A stretch of 26,576 nucleotides of DNA from Chloroflexota bacterium (GCA_016191895.1 JACPVD010000076.1:1-26576), one strand, 5' to 3'. Shown: positions 1 through 9,528, counted from the stretch's first letter. The notes: generated from the sequence alone by a model not told the origin. Translations and numbers: made by a program.

Positions 1-3000
1 ATCACGCTTCGATGTTCGCCGCCGGAAGATGAACCTTGCACCCAGCGAGGGTCTTCCCGCAGGTCGTTGGATAATATTGCTTCGCGATTTTGCACCACCC
101 AACCCGCCAGCCCCTCGCCGACCTTCAACTTAAATCCGCGGCCGGCTTCGCCCCGTTCAGAGAGATAGCCATAGCCAGCGCGATAATGCAACATATTATC
201 TTCCGCGTTGAGGAGCATAATGGTTCCCTGTTCTGCGCCGATGGCGCTATTGAGCAGGGATAACGTTCGGTTAAGGGCGCGGTCCAGGTCGAGGCTGGAG
301 GACACTTCGGTGAGAATGTGCAGGAGCGTTTCGGTGTTCTGCTGCTCGCGCTGTAACTGCGCGGTGCGTTCGATAACGCGTTGTTCCATTTGCGAGGCCA
401 GATTCTGGGTTTCGGCAAACAAGCGTCCATTTTGAATGGCGACAATGGCCTGGTTTGCCAGCGTGCCGAGAATTTGCACATCCTCCTCGGCATACATGCC
501 GGGCTGGTAGCTTTGAACGGAGAGCATGCCAACGGGCTTGTTGCCGGCATACATCGGAACGGCAATGATCGATTGGGTCTGGTCCTCTTCTGTTTCATTG
601 ATTGCAATGCCGCTCACCCGGTTGACATCCTCGCGAGTGGAGAGGAGCAGGGGTTTGCCTGTTTGAATGACCCTGCCGCTGATGCTATTTTCGTTGAACG
701 GGACCCGCCTGCCAGCAAAACGGTTTCCAAGATCGTATAAAAACACCGGATCGATCTCGTTCTTCTCTTCATCGAGAAGACTGATGACAAATGACTCAAC
801 GGTCATGAGACGTTCCGCGGCCTTGCGCACCGCAACATAGGTTTCCTCCGGGTCGAGGCTTGCGCTGACCTGGGAACTGGTCTCGTTGAGGATGGAGAAA
901 CGTTCGGCGGTGCGAATCGATAATTGGAACAGGCGGGCGTTTTCCAGCGCGACCATGGCCTGGTTGGTGAGGGTGCGCGCCAGTTCGAGTTCGGTTATGC
1001 CAAAGCGGGAGCTGCCGGTATTGTGAACGAACACAAGGCCGGTGAGGTTTTGCCCGCTGACAAGAGGCAGAGCAAGAAGGGCGGTGGTTTCTTCGCCAAA
1101 CATTTCCGCGAGCGGAGCAAGGTCGGGTTCGTTGCGCGCGTCGTCGGTGTTGAAGATGCCAAGCGACTCTCTCAAGCGGTTGAAGATGAGCGCGTCGGGT
1201 ACCGGGCGCGGAAGTTTGACCCGCACCCGGGGCGTGGAAACCTTCCAGAACGCCTGTCCCCGTTCGAAGGTCACGATAGAGACGCGCCATGCGTCCAGGC
1301 CTTTGAGCAGTTCGGTGGCGGTCAAATTGAGAATCTGATCCGCATCCAGCACTCCCGTCAACGCGGATGCGAAACGGTTGAGCGTTGCAAGGCGCTGGGA
1401 TCGCTGGTCGAGTTCGGTGGCGCGACTGACGCTGTCTTCGTAGAGGCGGGCGTTATCCAATGAAACGGCGGATTGACTCGCAAAGGTAAGCCCCACCTGC
1501 ATTTGTTCGCGGGTGTAATAATGCGCCTGCTGCTTTTCCATTGCCAGCACGCCCATCAATTCGCCTTTGGAAATCAACGGAATGCCAAGCCAGGAAAGGA
1601 GCGGGTTTTCCATGGGCAGGAAGCGCGAGTCTTCGCGCACGTCGTTGACAAGAATCGGCTGGGCGGTCTGCGCCATCTCTTTGAAGAGAATACTGTCCTG
1701 CACGGCGACGGATAAGCCGAGTCTCTGGTCGCTATCGGCAAAGCCGCGCGCGGAGGCAACGGCAAGACGCTCTTTTTCGCGCAGCCAGAGCGTGGCCGTG
1801 TCGTAGGGAATGATGGGAAGCAGTTGATCGAGCAGGGAGCCAATCAACTGGTCGCTGCTCAGGCTGGAGGTGAGCGATGCCGACGCATTGTTCAAGGCGT
1901 GCAATTGCACGGCGCGTTCCTGCGTGGCCTGCACAAGGCGGACATTATCCAACGAGAGGGCGATTTGTTGCGCGAGCGAGAGAAGCAGGGCTTCGTCGTC
2001 TGCGAGGAATGCCCCGGTTGTGTTGAAGTTATCGAGCACCAACAGCCCCACATTTTGGTCGACAGTTCCGATGGGGACCAGCAAACTCGATACAGGCAAC
2101 CGTCCACCGGTGGCACGGCGGTATAACGCGAGGTTTTCAGGGCTGAGATTGTAATCGCGCGCGAAGTTAACTTCATCGATGCGGCGGGCGGCCTTGCCCA
2201 TGAACACCATGCCCGGTAACGCCTCTCCCTGGCGGTAGGCAATGGACATCATGCTGGTGTTATCGGCATACCCGGATACCGCGCGCGGCATGAGCGACTC
2301 CGATTGCTGATTCCAAACCAGCGCCACTCCTGCATGCGCATGCGGGAGGACGCGAATGGAATTATCGAGCAGCGATTTAACGATCGCATCCGGATCCATG
2401 CCCGGAAGCTGGCGGCTGAAATCGAGCAGGAGATTCACCTCGTCGAGCCGGCGGCGGGTCTGGCTGAGAAGCGAAATATTTTGCAGAATGAGCGAAGCCT
2501 GTTGCGAGATTTGCAAATAGACCTTGCGGTCTTCGTCGGTGAAATCGGACATGGCCTCCGGGCTGATGGCAAGCATGGCCGCGACAGGTTTGTCCTCCAC
2601 AATCACGGGCAGGCAGATGAAACTCTTCGCCCGCAGGGACGTCAGGATGGCGGCGTCGCGCCACTCGTCGTTTTCATCGAGATTCGGAATCAAAATGGAT
2701 TCGCCGGTTTGCAGGCAAATACGCAGGGGATTGCGCTGGCCGAACAAGGACTCGACGTTAGTGGAGCGCGGCAGGCTTCCCAAAACATGCATCAGGCGCG
2801 GACCGTCGGGCGTGTTTTCCGAAACCAGCGCGATCGACATACCCAACTGGGTGAGAGTTTCGCGCCCCAATGCGAACAAGGCCGAGGAAGCGTCCAACTG
2901 GCGGCTGACCGATTTGGTGATGGCCAGGCCGGCGCGAACTCGCTGGGCGCGTTGATCGAGGTTGTGCAGGGAGATGGTCTGCTCAAGGTCCTTATGGAGC

Positions 3001-6000
3001 AGGATGGGAAGGTCGTTCTGGGTGATGTCGATCAATTTTTGCTGGCGCGTCAACCCGGCGGCAAGCGAATCGAGTCGGGATCGTAATTCGTTTTGGCGTA
3101 TGTTGTTGCCAATGAGGAGCGCAGCCTGCGATGCAAACACCTCCACCGATTCGATGGTGGCCTTATCGGGGCGGAGACCGTTCGAGGGATCGTCCAAACT
3201 GACCAGGCCGATCATCTGACCTTCGGCGTTTTCAAGGGGAATCAATAACATGTCTTCGGCGTTCCAGGCCGATGCGGACTTTGTCTCCGGGGAGGAGGCG
3301 GCCAGCGTAACGATATGCACATCCGGCGATGTGACGGGAGACTGGTCGATGGGAATGAAATACGATCGGCTGACCTTGAATTCCGGCCTCATCAATTGTT
3401 GAACGCCGGAAAGCGGTTGTTTGCGCAATAATAATTCATTGAGCGTTTCACGGGGAATTCCCACCGCACTTACGCGGCGTAACATTCCGGTTTCCCCTTC
3501 CAACATGCTGAGCAATACCACACGGAAGGGTGTCGAATCCTGGATGCCCTGCACAATGGATTGCAGGGATTGGTCCAGCGGCTGGTCTTTGGCGAGGACA
3601 TAACTTACGTCGGTGAGGCGCACAAGCGTATCGGCGCGGCGGCGCATCAATTCGGCGCTGTTCCTTTCGGTTTGGTAGCGCTGGGCGTTGCTCAGCGCAA
3701 TGCCGGCCTGCACCGCGATGGCCTGCATGATTTCGACCGTTTCCGTCGTAAAGAAATCGGCCTGACTGGAATGCAGGTTGATAAAACCGATTTTTTGCGA
3801 TTGGTGAGGGATGGGCACAACAAGCGCAGAACGCACCCCGGCATGCGGCGCAGAATAATCTTCCTGTAAAAAGTCGGCAATGACGCGCGGCTCCTGGTTC
3901 TTCAACATCTCGAGTTCAAGAGCCGATAACTCGCGGTTTTCTTCGCAGCCGAAGAACAAATCGACCACGGGATTGTCCGGGCTTTTTTGCAGATCGAACA
4001 ACAGGATCGACGAACAATCGGCCCGCGTAACGCGCAGGCTTTCGTCGCGAATGATGCGAAGCAGGTGCTTCAGATCGAGAGACGCGCTCAACTCTTGATT
4101 GATCCGTGTAATGACGGAAAGCCGTTCCACGCGACTGCGCAGGGACGAATCGGTTTGGGCAAGCAGGCTTGCCGATTCCACAGCTGTGGCCAGTTGACCA
4201 GCGGCGGTGGCGACAACCTGAAGATCGTAGGCGTTGAAATAATCGCTTTTGAAACTTCCAAGCATCAACTCGCCGATGCTACGGTCGCGCACTACCAACG
4301 GAACGACAATGGCCGATTCGATACGCAGGGCGGTCGCCAACGGACGATACACGGGGAGAATGCGACGGTCGGTGCTGAGCCTGCCGGATAAAAACGGGCG
4401 CTGGCTTCCCGATACCGTGTAACGATAATTGGGATCGTTGACAAAAATTTGGATAAAGGTGTTATTGATCTCTTCCGAAACGCCATAGGTGGATTCTCGC
4501 TGTAGTATCAACTCTCCGCGCGACTCGTTCATCAGGAACACGGCCCCGGTATCGGCCTGGAAGAGGTGCGCGAGTTCCTGCACACTGAATTTGAGGATTT
4601 CCTCAAGAGTTGCCGAGGAACCGGAAAGGCTGGCAATGCGGCGCAGGGCATCCGCGCGCTGGGCACGCGCTCGCGCCTGTTGCACCAGCAAAACATTTTC
4701 AATAATAGCCGCAGCCTGATTCGCGACAATGTTCATCAGGCGCACTTCATCCACAGTGAACGAAGATGCGCCGCGTTGATGATGCCCCACTTGCAGGTAT
4801 CCGAGCATGCGCCCGGAGGAAAGCAAAGGCACAAGCGCAATATCCCGCAGGCTGGCCGCCACCGCAATATCCGAAAGGCCGAGCGTGCGCCACGTCTCAT
4901 CGGTGGACGCGCTTAGAGTAAGAATGGGTTGCTGGCTTCCAATCACCTGTTCAGCAGGACTCCCCGCCAAAACAGCGGCGCGATACAGATCGACCAAATG
5001 GGCTGGCAACCCGCGAAACGGCGATTTTCCCTCAAGAGTGTGTTTGTCTTCATCATAAAGAAGGAATCCGATAATCTCGGCCGAAAACAAGGGCGCGATA
5101 TTATCCACAAGTTGGGCAAACAACCCTTGCACGTCGCGCACCGCGCCAAGCGTTTGGTTGAGATTTGCCAGTCCTGCCAGTTCGGATGCGCGCTGTTGTT
5201 CTTCTTCATAAAGTTTGGCGTTGCGAAGCACAACCGCGGCCTGCCCTGAAATCAGGTTCAACAGGTCGAGGTCATGCTGACCAAAGACGCCGCCCCCGGT
5301 TTGCCCTGCTTCCAACACACCGACAAGTTCCCCGCCCGCCATGAGCGGAATCCCCAAATAAGATTGCACGGCGAATATCTCGCCGCCTGCCGAAAAACCG
5401 GGCTGTGAGGGCACGCTGGCAAGCATGATGGGAGCGCGGCTTGCCATCAGTTGATTGGTAAGGCTTCCAAACTGGGAAGATGGCGCGCGCGTCACGCCGC
5501 GCGCATGTTGATCGGACTGCTGAAAACGATAAGGGATGAGTTCCTGTTCGTCTGCGTTCCATAATTTCAATTCAAGCAGATCGGATGGGACGAGGCGGCT
5601 GACGTTATCTAATATGGAAAACAGGGTGGATTCAAGATCGAGGTGTGATGCGATACTGCGACTGAACTCGGTAACCATGCGCAGGATTTCTTCCGAAGCG
5701 CCGCTACTTTGTTCCAGCGCCGGGGCAAACTCCTTGCCGCGCAGCGAAACCAACATCATCGGGTATGCGCCCGGCACTTCATAGGAGGAGATCTCCACCA
5801 GTTTGCCGCCGATCGAAACACGTTTATGCCCGGAGGCCGCGCAGAGATCCAAAAAATCATCCGATGGGCGCACCCGTCTTGCAAGGCGTTCGATATCGTA
5901 CGGTTCATTCTCGCGCAAATCGAAATAAGCGCGGGCCAGCGCGCTTATATATTCCACACGCCCGCCGGGCGTGAGGATGATGATTGCATCGTTCGATTTG

Positions 6001-6146
6001 GAAGATTCGGGAATGAAAGGGGCTGGGGCGCTACTGGCCGGTAATGTTGCGGAACTTGCGCGCGAAAAAATGCGCAAAATCGCCCAGACCAATACAATAA
6101 GTATCAGTCCGGTAAAAAACAGGCCGATACCCAACCCGGAAGACAT
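1..6146 (-). CDS. Giant membrane-anchored PAS/multi-GAF sensor protein (partial, C-terminus outside window)
   Basis: I read this frame open from the ATG at 6146 to the window edge without a stop, giving 2,048 complete codons; the true C-terminus lies beyond base 1. A GAGGTGA Shine-Dalgarno sits 7 bp before the ATG. Residues 5-27 form one membrane helix. Residues about 52-137 look like a PAS fold (AIIILTPGGRVEYIS). After that come ten complete GAF domains, each closing with the typical helix (for example NAKLY, DNARLY, ENARLF, QNGRLF), ending near residues 310, 480, 660, 830, 1020, 1225, 1405, 1565, 1735 and 1910. A signalling coiled coil (about 1910-1940) leads into an eleventh GAF (KVGEGLAGWV near 2008), which is cut. 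GAF domains bind small ligands or mediate dimer signalling; the ligands here are unknown. The output domain (histidine kinase, cyclase or phosphatase) is not visible. It lies 17 bp after the response-regulator gene and is probably co-transcribed with it. Confidence 0.88.
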   Translation of the reverse strand, partial: MSSGLGIGLFFTGLILIVLVWAILRIFSRASSATLPASSAPAPFIPESSKSNDAIIILTPGGRVEYISALARAYFDLRENEPYDIERLARRVRPSDDFLDLCAASGHKRVSIGGKLVEISSYEVPGAYPMMLVSLRGKEFAPALEQSSGASEEILRMVTEFSRSIASHLDLESTLFSILDNVSRLVPSDLLELKLWNADEQELIPYRFQQSDQHARGVTRAPSSQFGSLTNQLMASRAPIMLASVPSQPGFSAGGEIFAVQSYLGIPLMAGGELVGVLEAGQTGGGVFGQHDLDLLNLISGQAAVVLRNAKLYEEEQQRASELAGLANLNQTLGAVRDVQGLFAQLVDNIAPLFSAEIIGFLLYDEDKHTLEGKSPFRGLPAHLVDLYRAAVLAGSPAEQVIGSQQPILTLSASTDETWRTLGLSDIAVAASLRDIALVPLLSSGRMLGYLQVGHHQRGASSFTVDEVRLMNIVANQAAAIIENVLLVQQARARAQRADALRRIASLSGSSATLEEILKFSVQELAHLFQADTGAVFLMNESRGELILQRESTYGVSEEINNTFIQIFVNDPNYRYTVSGSQRPFLSGRLSTDRRILPVYRPLATALRIESAIVVPLVVRDRSIGELMLGSFKSDYFNAYDLQVVATAAGQLATAVESASLLAQTDSSLRSRVERLSVITRINQELSASLDLKHLLRIIRDESLRVTRADCSSILLFDLQKSPDNPVVDLFFGCEENRELSALELEMLKNQEPRVIADFLQEDYSAPHAGVRSALVVPIPHQSQKIGFINLHSSQADFFTTETVEIMQAIAVQAGIALSNAQRYQTERNSAELMRRRADTLVRLTDVSYVLAKDQPLDQSLQSIVQGIQDSTPFRVVLLSMLEGETGMLRRVSAVGIPRETLNELLLRKQPLSGVQQLMRPEFKVSRSYFIPIDQSPVTSPDVHIVTLAASSPETKSASAWNAEDMLLIPLENAEGQMIGLVSLDDPSNGLRPDKATIESVEVFASQAALLIGNNIRQNELRSRLDSLAAGLTRQQKLIDITQNDLPILLHKDLEQTISLHNLDQRAQRVRAGLAITKSVSRQLDASSALFALGRETLTQLGMSIALVSENTPDGPRLMHVLGSLPRSTNVESLFGQRNPLRICLQTGESILIPNLDENDEWRDAAILTSLRAKSFICLPVIVEDKPVAAMLAISPEAMSDFTDEDRKVYLQISQQASLILQNISLLSQTRRRLDEVNLLLDFSRQLPGMDPDAIVKSLLDNSIRVLPHAHAGVALVWNQQSESLMPRAVSGYADNTSMMSIAYRQGEALPGMVFMGKAARRIDEVNFARDYNLSPENLALYRRATGGRLPVSSLLVPIGTVDQNVGLLVLDNFNTTGAFLADDEALLLSLAQQIALSLDNVRLVQATQERAVQLHALNNASASLTSSLSSDQLIGSLLDQLLPIIPYDTATLWLREKERLAVASARGFADSDQRLGLSVAVQDSILFKEMAQTAQPILVNDVREDSRFLPMENPLLSWLGIPLISKGELMGVLAMEKQQAHYYTREQMQVGLTFASQSAVSLDNARLYEDSVSRATELDQRSQRLATLNRFASALTGVLDADQILNLTATELLKGLDAWRVSIVTFERGQAFWKVSTPRVRVKLPRPVPDALIFNRLRESLGIFNTDDARNEPDLAPLAEMFGEETTALLALPLVSGQNLTGLVFVHNTGSSRFGITELELARTLTNQAMVALENARLFQLSIRTAERFSILNETSSQVSASLDPEETYVAVRKAAERLMTVESFVISLLDEEKNEIDPVFLYDLGNRFAGRRVPFNENSISGRVIQTGKPLLLSTREDVNRVSGIAINETEEDQTQSIIAVPMYAGNKPVGMLSVQSYQPGMYAEEDVQILGTLANQAIVAIQNGRLFAETQNLASQMEQRVIERTAQLQREQQNTETLLHILTEVSSSLDLDRALNRTLSLLNSAIGAEQGTIMLLNAEDNMLHYRAGYGYLSERGEAGRGFKLKVGEGLAGWVVQNREAILSNDLREDPRWVQGSSSGGEHRSV

Positions 6147-6163
6147 GGAGACTCACCTCATCA

Positions 6164-7069
6164 TCAAGCGGACGGCGCCGCCGTTGTGTCCTGACGCCGC
6201 GCCTCAGCCGCCATCTCCGTGATTTCGCGAATATCCGCAAACGACTGCGAACTCGGAGAGACCACCCCCGCGGACAAATACATGAAGCCCACCTTCTCCA
6301 CTCCGCCTTCGGTTTTGGGAGCCTGGATGAATCCCTGCTGGCGATCGATGAAATTGTAGTGGCTCTGCACTTCGGTTGAGAAGCGTTCCTTCAACCGCTG
6401 GCGGATCTTCGGGGCGGCCTCATTGGTGGTGATGATGATAAAGTTGTCGCCGCCCGCATGCCCGATAAAATCGCTGTTTGTGCCGAGTTCGTCCACCACT
6501 TCACCGATCATCATGGCCGAAAAACGAACCACGTCGTCGCCGGCCACAAACCCATAAACATCTTTAAAGGCCTCGAAGTTATTCACGCGAACATCCAGCA
6601 GGGCCCAATTCGTCTCACGGATGATTCGGCGCAACTGTTCCTCGATCAAACGTCCGGCCGGCAGGCCGGAGCGCGGATCGGTGAGACTCTCGCGTTCCGA
6701 GCGGCGGATGGCGCCCTGCACGCGCAGTTTCAATTCTTCGATGTCGAACGGCTTGGTGATGTAATCGTCCGCGCCGAGTTCGAGTCCCTGAAGTTTGTCA
6801 CTGCGCTCATCCTTTTGCGTCAGGAAAATCACCGGGATATGGCTGGTACGGATGCTGGTGCGCAAATTGCGGCAGACTTCGTAACCGTCTATATCCGGCA
6901 GCATAATATCCAGCACAATCAGGTGCGGCAGGACATGCTTGGTCTTATCCAGGGCGTCGCGCCCGCGATTCGCCACATCCACGTCGAATTGCAGGCTCGT
7001 GAAATAGATCTTGAGCATGTTGGCGATATCGACATCATCTTCCACTACCAAAAGACGGGCATTTCCCAT
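6164..7069 (-). CDS. Response regulator with degenerate GGDEF-like output domain
   Basis: 301 aa. Residues 1-120 are a receiver domain: acidic pair D11/D12, phospho-acceptor D54 (IVLDIMLPDIDG), T84 and K106 (DYITKPFD). Residues 128-290 have GGDEF-fold landmarks, but the signature reads GGDNF (206-210) instead of GGD/EEF and the usual DxLTGLPN motif is DPRSGLPAG. The fourth signature residue, needed for metal and catalysis in diguanylate cyclases, is therefore replaced by Asn; synthesis of cyclic-di-GMP is unlikely and a GTP-binding or protein-interaction role is more plausible (inference). A strong GAGGAGG ribosome site lies 6 bp before the ATG. The giant GAF sensor follows 17 bp downstream, so the pair probably acts in one signalling pathway. 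Two perfect palindromes lie in the upstream region. Confidence 0.9.
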   Translation of the reverse strand: MGNARLLVVEDDVDIANMLKIYFTSLQFDVDVANRGRDALDKTKHVLPHLIVLDIMLPDIDGYEVCRNLRTSIRTSHIPVIFLTQKDERSDKLQGLELGADDYITKPFDIEELKLRVQGAIRRSERESLTDPRSGLPAGRLIEEQLRRIIRETNWALLDVRVNNFEAFKDVYGFVAGDDVVRFSAMMIGEVVDELGTNSDFIGHAGGDNFIIITTNEAAPKIRQRLKERFSTEVQSHYNFIDRQQGFIQAPKTEGGVEKVGFMYLSAGVVSPSSQSFADIREITEMAAEARRQDTTAAPSA

Positions 7070-7089
7070 TTGGGCCTCCTCTACCGTTA

Positions 7090-7132
7090 TTGCATATGCA
7101 ACGATGCTTTTTACGGGTAGAAATATATTTCT
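7090..7132. promoter_or_regulatory. Two perfect palindromes upstream of the response regulator gene
   Basis: The 85-bp gap between the AAR-like stop and the response-regulator start holds TTGCATATGCAA (7090-7101) and AGAAATATATTTCT (7119-7132), both perfectly self-complementary. The second overlaps a TATATT that could serve as a -10 for the minus strand. They are candidate operator sites; no regulator can be assigned from the sequence. Confidence 0.4.
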
Positions 7133-7154
7133 GGTTTTGCGGTTGAACGGCCGG

Positions 7155-8234
7155 TTATTTGCCTTTGCCGGCGTTCCTGCGAACGATCTCGATCTGTTTC
7201 TGTGTCACTTCCTTTTCAAACGAGCGAAAGCCGCTCATACGAAAGCCGTGCCGTTCGGCGATTGCGCTGATCTCCTGCACGCGCTCCAGCGTAAACTCCT
7301 TGCCGATGGTGTAATCTTCGAAGCGGCCTTCCAGCGCGAGTGCGATGGTTTCGGCCATGCAGGCATATGCCTTGCCTTCGGGAAAACCGAAATTAAAATG
7401 GAAATTCACGGCGCCAGGCACATCGACCATTCCGCCGTCGATCACTAATATATCATCTCTAACCGCTGCGACCATTGCAGAAACGTCGCGAGGGCGGGCT
7501 ACATCGCAGACCACACTGCCGGCCTGCAAATGTTCCGGGTGAATTACGTCATGGATCGAACTCGTCACCGTCAGGATCAACTGCGCGTCTCTCAACACAT
7601 CCATCTTCGTGCTGACGACCAACTCGCTTCTTGCGCGGACCGTTAGCCTGTCTCGCAAAACTTCGAGTTTTTTCTCATCCCGGGCCACGAGCAACGTCCG
7701 GGCGGCCTCCCCAGCCAACAGTTCAGCGCAGACACGGCCGATCGCTCCCGTCGCGCCAACGACCGCCACCGTCGCCTCTTCCATTTTTATATCCATCACA
7801 TGCGCGGCGTCTCGAATGGCCTGCACCGCCATGGCCACCGTGAACGAATCGCCGGTGGTGACGGGCACATCCAGGGCGTTTGCAATGGTCACGCCGGCAT
7901 CGCCGACCACCGAGGTAAACGCGCCGAGGCCGAGAATGTTTGCGCCGAGTCGTTCGGCCATGCGGCCTGTCTGGATAATTTTACGATAGACCGTGCGCTC
8001 AGGCAACTCCATCATTCGGCGGGGGGTGTAGGGGCAGGCGATAAACCAGCCCTTGATCTCCTTGCCGGTGGACTGCGAAGCGATCCCTTCAATCTCTGAG
8101 ATGTACACGGGCGGAAAGAACGTGGAAAAAAAATCTATTTGTCTTTCGTTGAGGATACGCCCTAGTAATGGAAATTTGCGGCTGACATCTCGCTTGGGGT
8201 CGATGGGATGAATGATGAACGCGAAACTATCCAT
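7155..8234 (-). CDS. Acyl-ACP reductase (AAR)-like Rossmann oxidoreductase
   Basis: 359 aa. The layout resembles cyanobacterial long-chain acyl-ACP reductase, which reduces acyl-ACP/CoA to fatty aldehyde with NADPH. Matching landmarks: GWFIACPYTPRRM (62-74), LGLGAFTSVV (101-110), a TTGDSFT segment (126-132), the nucleotide-binding VVGATGAIG (158-166), LLVARDEKKLEVL (181-193), VIDGGMVDVPG (264-274), ACMAETIALALEG (291-303) and ERHGFR near the end. C292 aligns with the catalytic cysteine that I recall as Cys294 in the Synechococcus enzyme. The protein is about 20 residues longer than typical AAR. It follows the hexapeptide-repeat gene by 9 bp with only a weak ribosome site, suggesting translation coupled to it. 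No aldehyde-deformylating oxygenase is in the window, so alkane synthesis is not supported; supply of aldehydes for alcohols or ether lipids is possible. A plain shikimate/quinate dehydrogenase-like role is the alternative. Confidence 0.72.
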   Translation of the reverse strand: MDSFAFIIHPIDPKRDVSRKFPLLGRILNERQIDFFSTFFPPVYISEIEGIASQSTGKEIKGWFIACPYTPRRMMELPERTVYRKIIQTGRMAERLGANILGLGAFTSVVGDAGVTIANALDVPVTTGDSFTVAMAVQAIRDAAHVMDIKMEEATVAVVGATGAIGRVCAELLAGEAARTLLVARDEKKLEVLRDRLTVRARSELVVSTKMDVLRDAQLILTVTSSIHDVIHPEHLQAGSVVCDVARPRDVSAMVAAVRDDILVIDGGMVDVPGAVNFHFNFGFPEGKAYACMAETIALALEGRFEDYTIGKEFTLERVQEISAIAERHGFRMSGFRSFEKEVTQKQIEIVRRNAGKGK

Positions 8235-8243
8235 TCTGATTTT

Positions 8244-9521
8244 TCACCATGACTCCGAATCGCCTTTCGCCTGCTGATGATAGGGAGTTTGATGCAGGTG
8301 GGAAAATTTAAATCCATGGTGGTCGCTGTCTTCGAAGGCGATGTCGCGGTCGATCACGCGCCGTTCCTGCGAGGCGGCCAGCACCACGTCCGATTCGATG
8401 GTGCGTGCCGGGTAGACGATCATGCCGGAACCGATGCGGCAGTTATGTCCAACGCATCCGCCCATCACCGGGCGGTTCGAGAGGCTGAGTTTGCCGTTGC
8501 CGTCGCGTGCGCGAAGCGGCGCGGGCACAAGGTTGTAATCGGTCCACGTGGAGCCGGCGCCGATGAATGTGTTGCGCCCGACCACGCACATTTGCAAACA
8601 GGTATTTTGCGCCACCATGGAGTGTTCCATAATGGTCGTCATAAACAGGGAGGCGCGGAAAGGCAGGAAGGCGCCATCGCCCACCACCGAAAGCATCACT
8701 TGCACATCCTGCGAAATATTAACATTGTTTCCGATAATGCTGTTTTCGATCACCGCGCCCGCATTGATGGTGACGTTATCGCCGATGATGGCGGGGCCGT
8801 GAATCACCGCGCTTGGATCGATGACGCATCCCTTGCCCACCTTGACCAGTTCCGAACATTCGAGCACCTGACGGCCTTCATAAATGGCCTTGCCGATGAT
8901 CTTCAGTTTGAAAAGCAGGTCTTCATTGAGGCGTTTTTCAAAACGCGCGCCGTGCGCAAACTGGCCGAATACCATGTCTGCGATGAAAACATGCACCCAC
9001 GAATCGATCGCCATCATGGCCCGCAATGGAACTTGAAAAACAAGGTCGCCGCTTCGGTCGCCCATGTAGGTGGGCACATGGTAGTAGCCGATCTCCCGCG
9101 CCTGCGTGTCGATCACAAGCGGTTCGGCCCCGGCGACAGGCCCGTTGGGGTAATACCACAAGTCTGCAAGGTATAAACTTCCCGCCGGTGTATAGGATGT
9201 GGAAAGCGGCAGGGCGTGCTCGCGGAAGGCGGGATCGTCCGAACGAAACGCGGCGCGGACGGGTTTGTCGTTCTTTACCGCCTCGTCCATGAACGCCTGG
9301 ATGTACTGTTTATCGAAGAAGAGATTGTCGCGATAGACGATGGTTTGTTCGCGGACGGGCTGTAAACGTTCCCCCTGCTTCAATTCCATTTCACGGGTCG
9401 TATACGGCGCGAGCAAATTACGCTGATGCAGCCACAAAGGCGTGTTTTGAATCCGAAGTTCACGCGCCGGTTCGCAAAACGGCATGATCTGATCATGGGC
9501 ATGCAAAACAACTTTCAACAT
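8244..9521 (-). CDS. Left-handed beta-helix (hexapeptide-repeat) protein, nucleotidyltransferase/acyltransferase-like
   Basis: 425 aa. Residues about 226-385 show imperfect hexapeptide repeats ([IV]-G-x-x-x-x), such as VGKGCVIDPSAVIHG, IIGDNVTINAGAVIE, SIIGNNVNI, VVGRNTFIGAG and CVGHNCRIGSGMIVY, typical of the trimeric left-handed beta-helix fold in GlmU-like and sugar acyltransferase proteins. The first 225 residues are not a recognisable nucleotidyltransferase: no GGxGTR loop is present. The last 40 residues are charged and His-rich. Substrate is unknown. It precedes the AAR-like gene by 9 bp, so acyl or lipid modification is a contextual guess. The ATG has no Shine-Dalgarno; a TATAAT ends 7 bp upstream, which fits a leaderless transcript and supports this start over Met13. 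Confidence 0.8.
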   Translation of the reverse strand: MLKVVLHAHDQIMPFCEPARELRIQNTPLWLHQRNLLAPYTTREMELKQGERLQPVREQTIVYRDNLFFDKQYIQAFMDEAVKNDKPVRAAFRSDDPAFREHALPLSTSYTPAGSLYLADLWYYPNGPVAGAEPLVIDTQAREIGYYHVPTYMGDRSGDLVFQVPLRAMMAIDSWVHVFIADMVFGQFAHGARFEKRLNEDLLFKLKIIGKAIYEGRQVLECSELVKVGKGCVIDPSAVIHGPAIIGDNVTINAGAVIENSIIGNNVNISQDVQVMLSVVGDGAFLPFRASLFMTTIMEHSMVAQNTCLQMCVVGRNTFIGAGSTWTDYNLVPAPLRARDGNGKLSLSNRPVMGGCVGHNCRIGSGMIVYPARTIESDVVLAASQERRVIDRDIAFEDSDHHGFKFSHLHQTPYHQQAKGDSESW

Positions 9522-9528
9522 GGGGGTG

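Noticed and set aside
2304..3086. A 260-codon plus-strand frame within the GAF array
   Set aside because: It lies entirely inside the uninterrupted minus-strand GAF protein and has typical antisense composition.
8277..9176. A 299-codon plus-strand frame across the hexapeptide-repeat gene
   Set aside because: It is antisense to a clear hexapeptide-repeat protein, is His/Asp-rich without any recognisable domain, and lacks a ribosome site.
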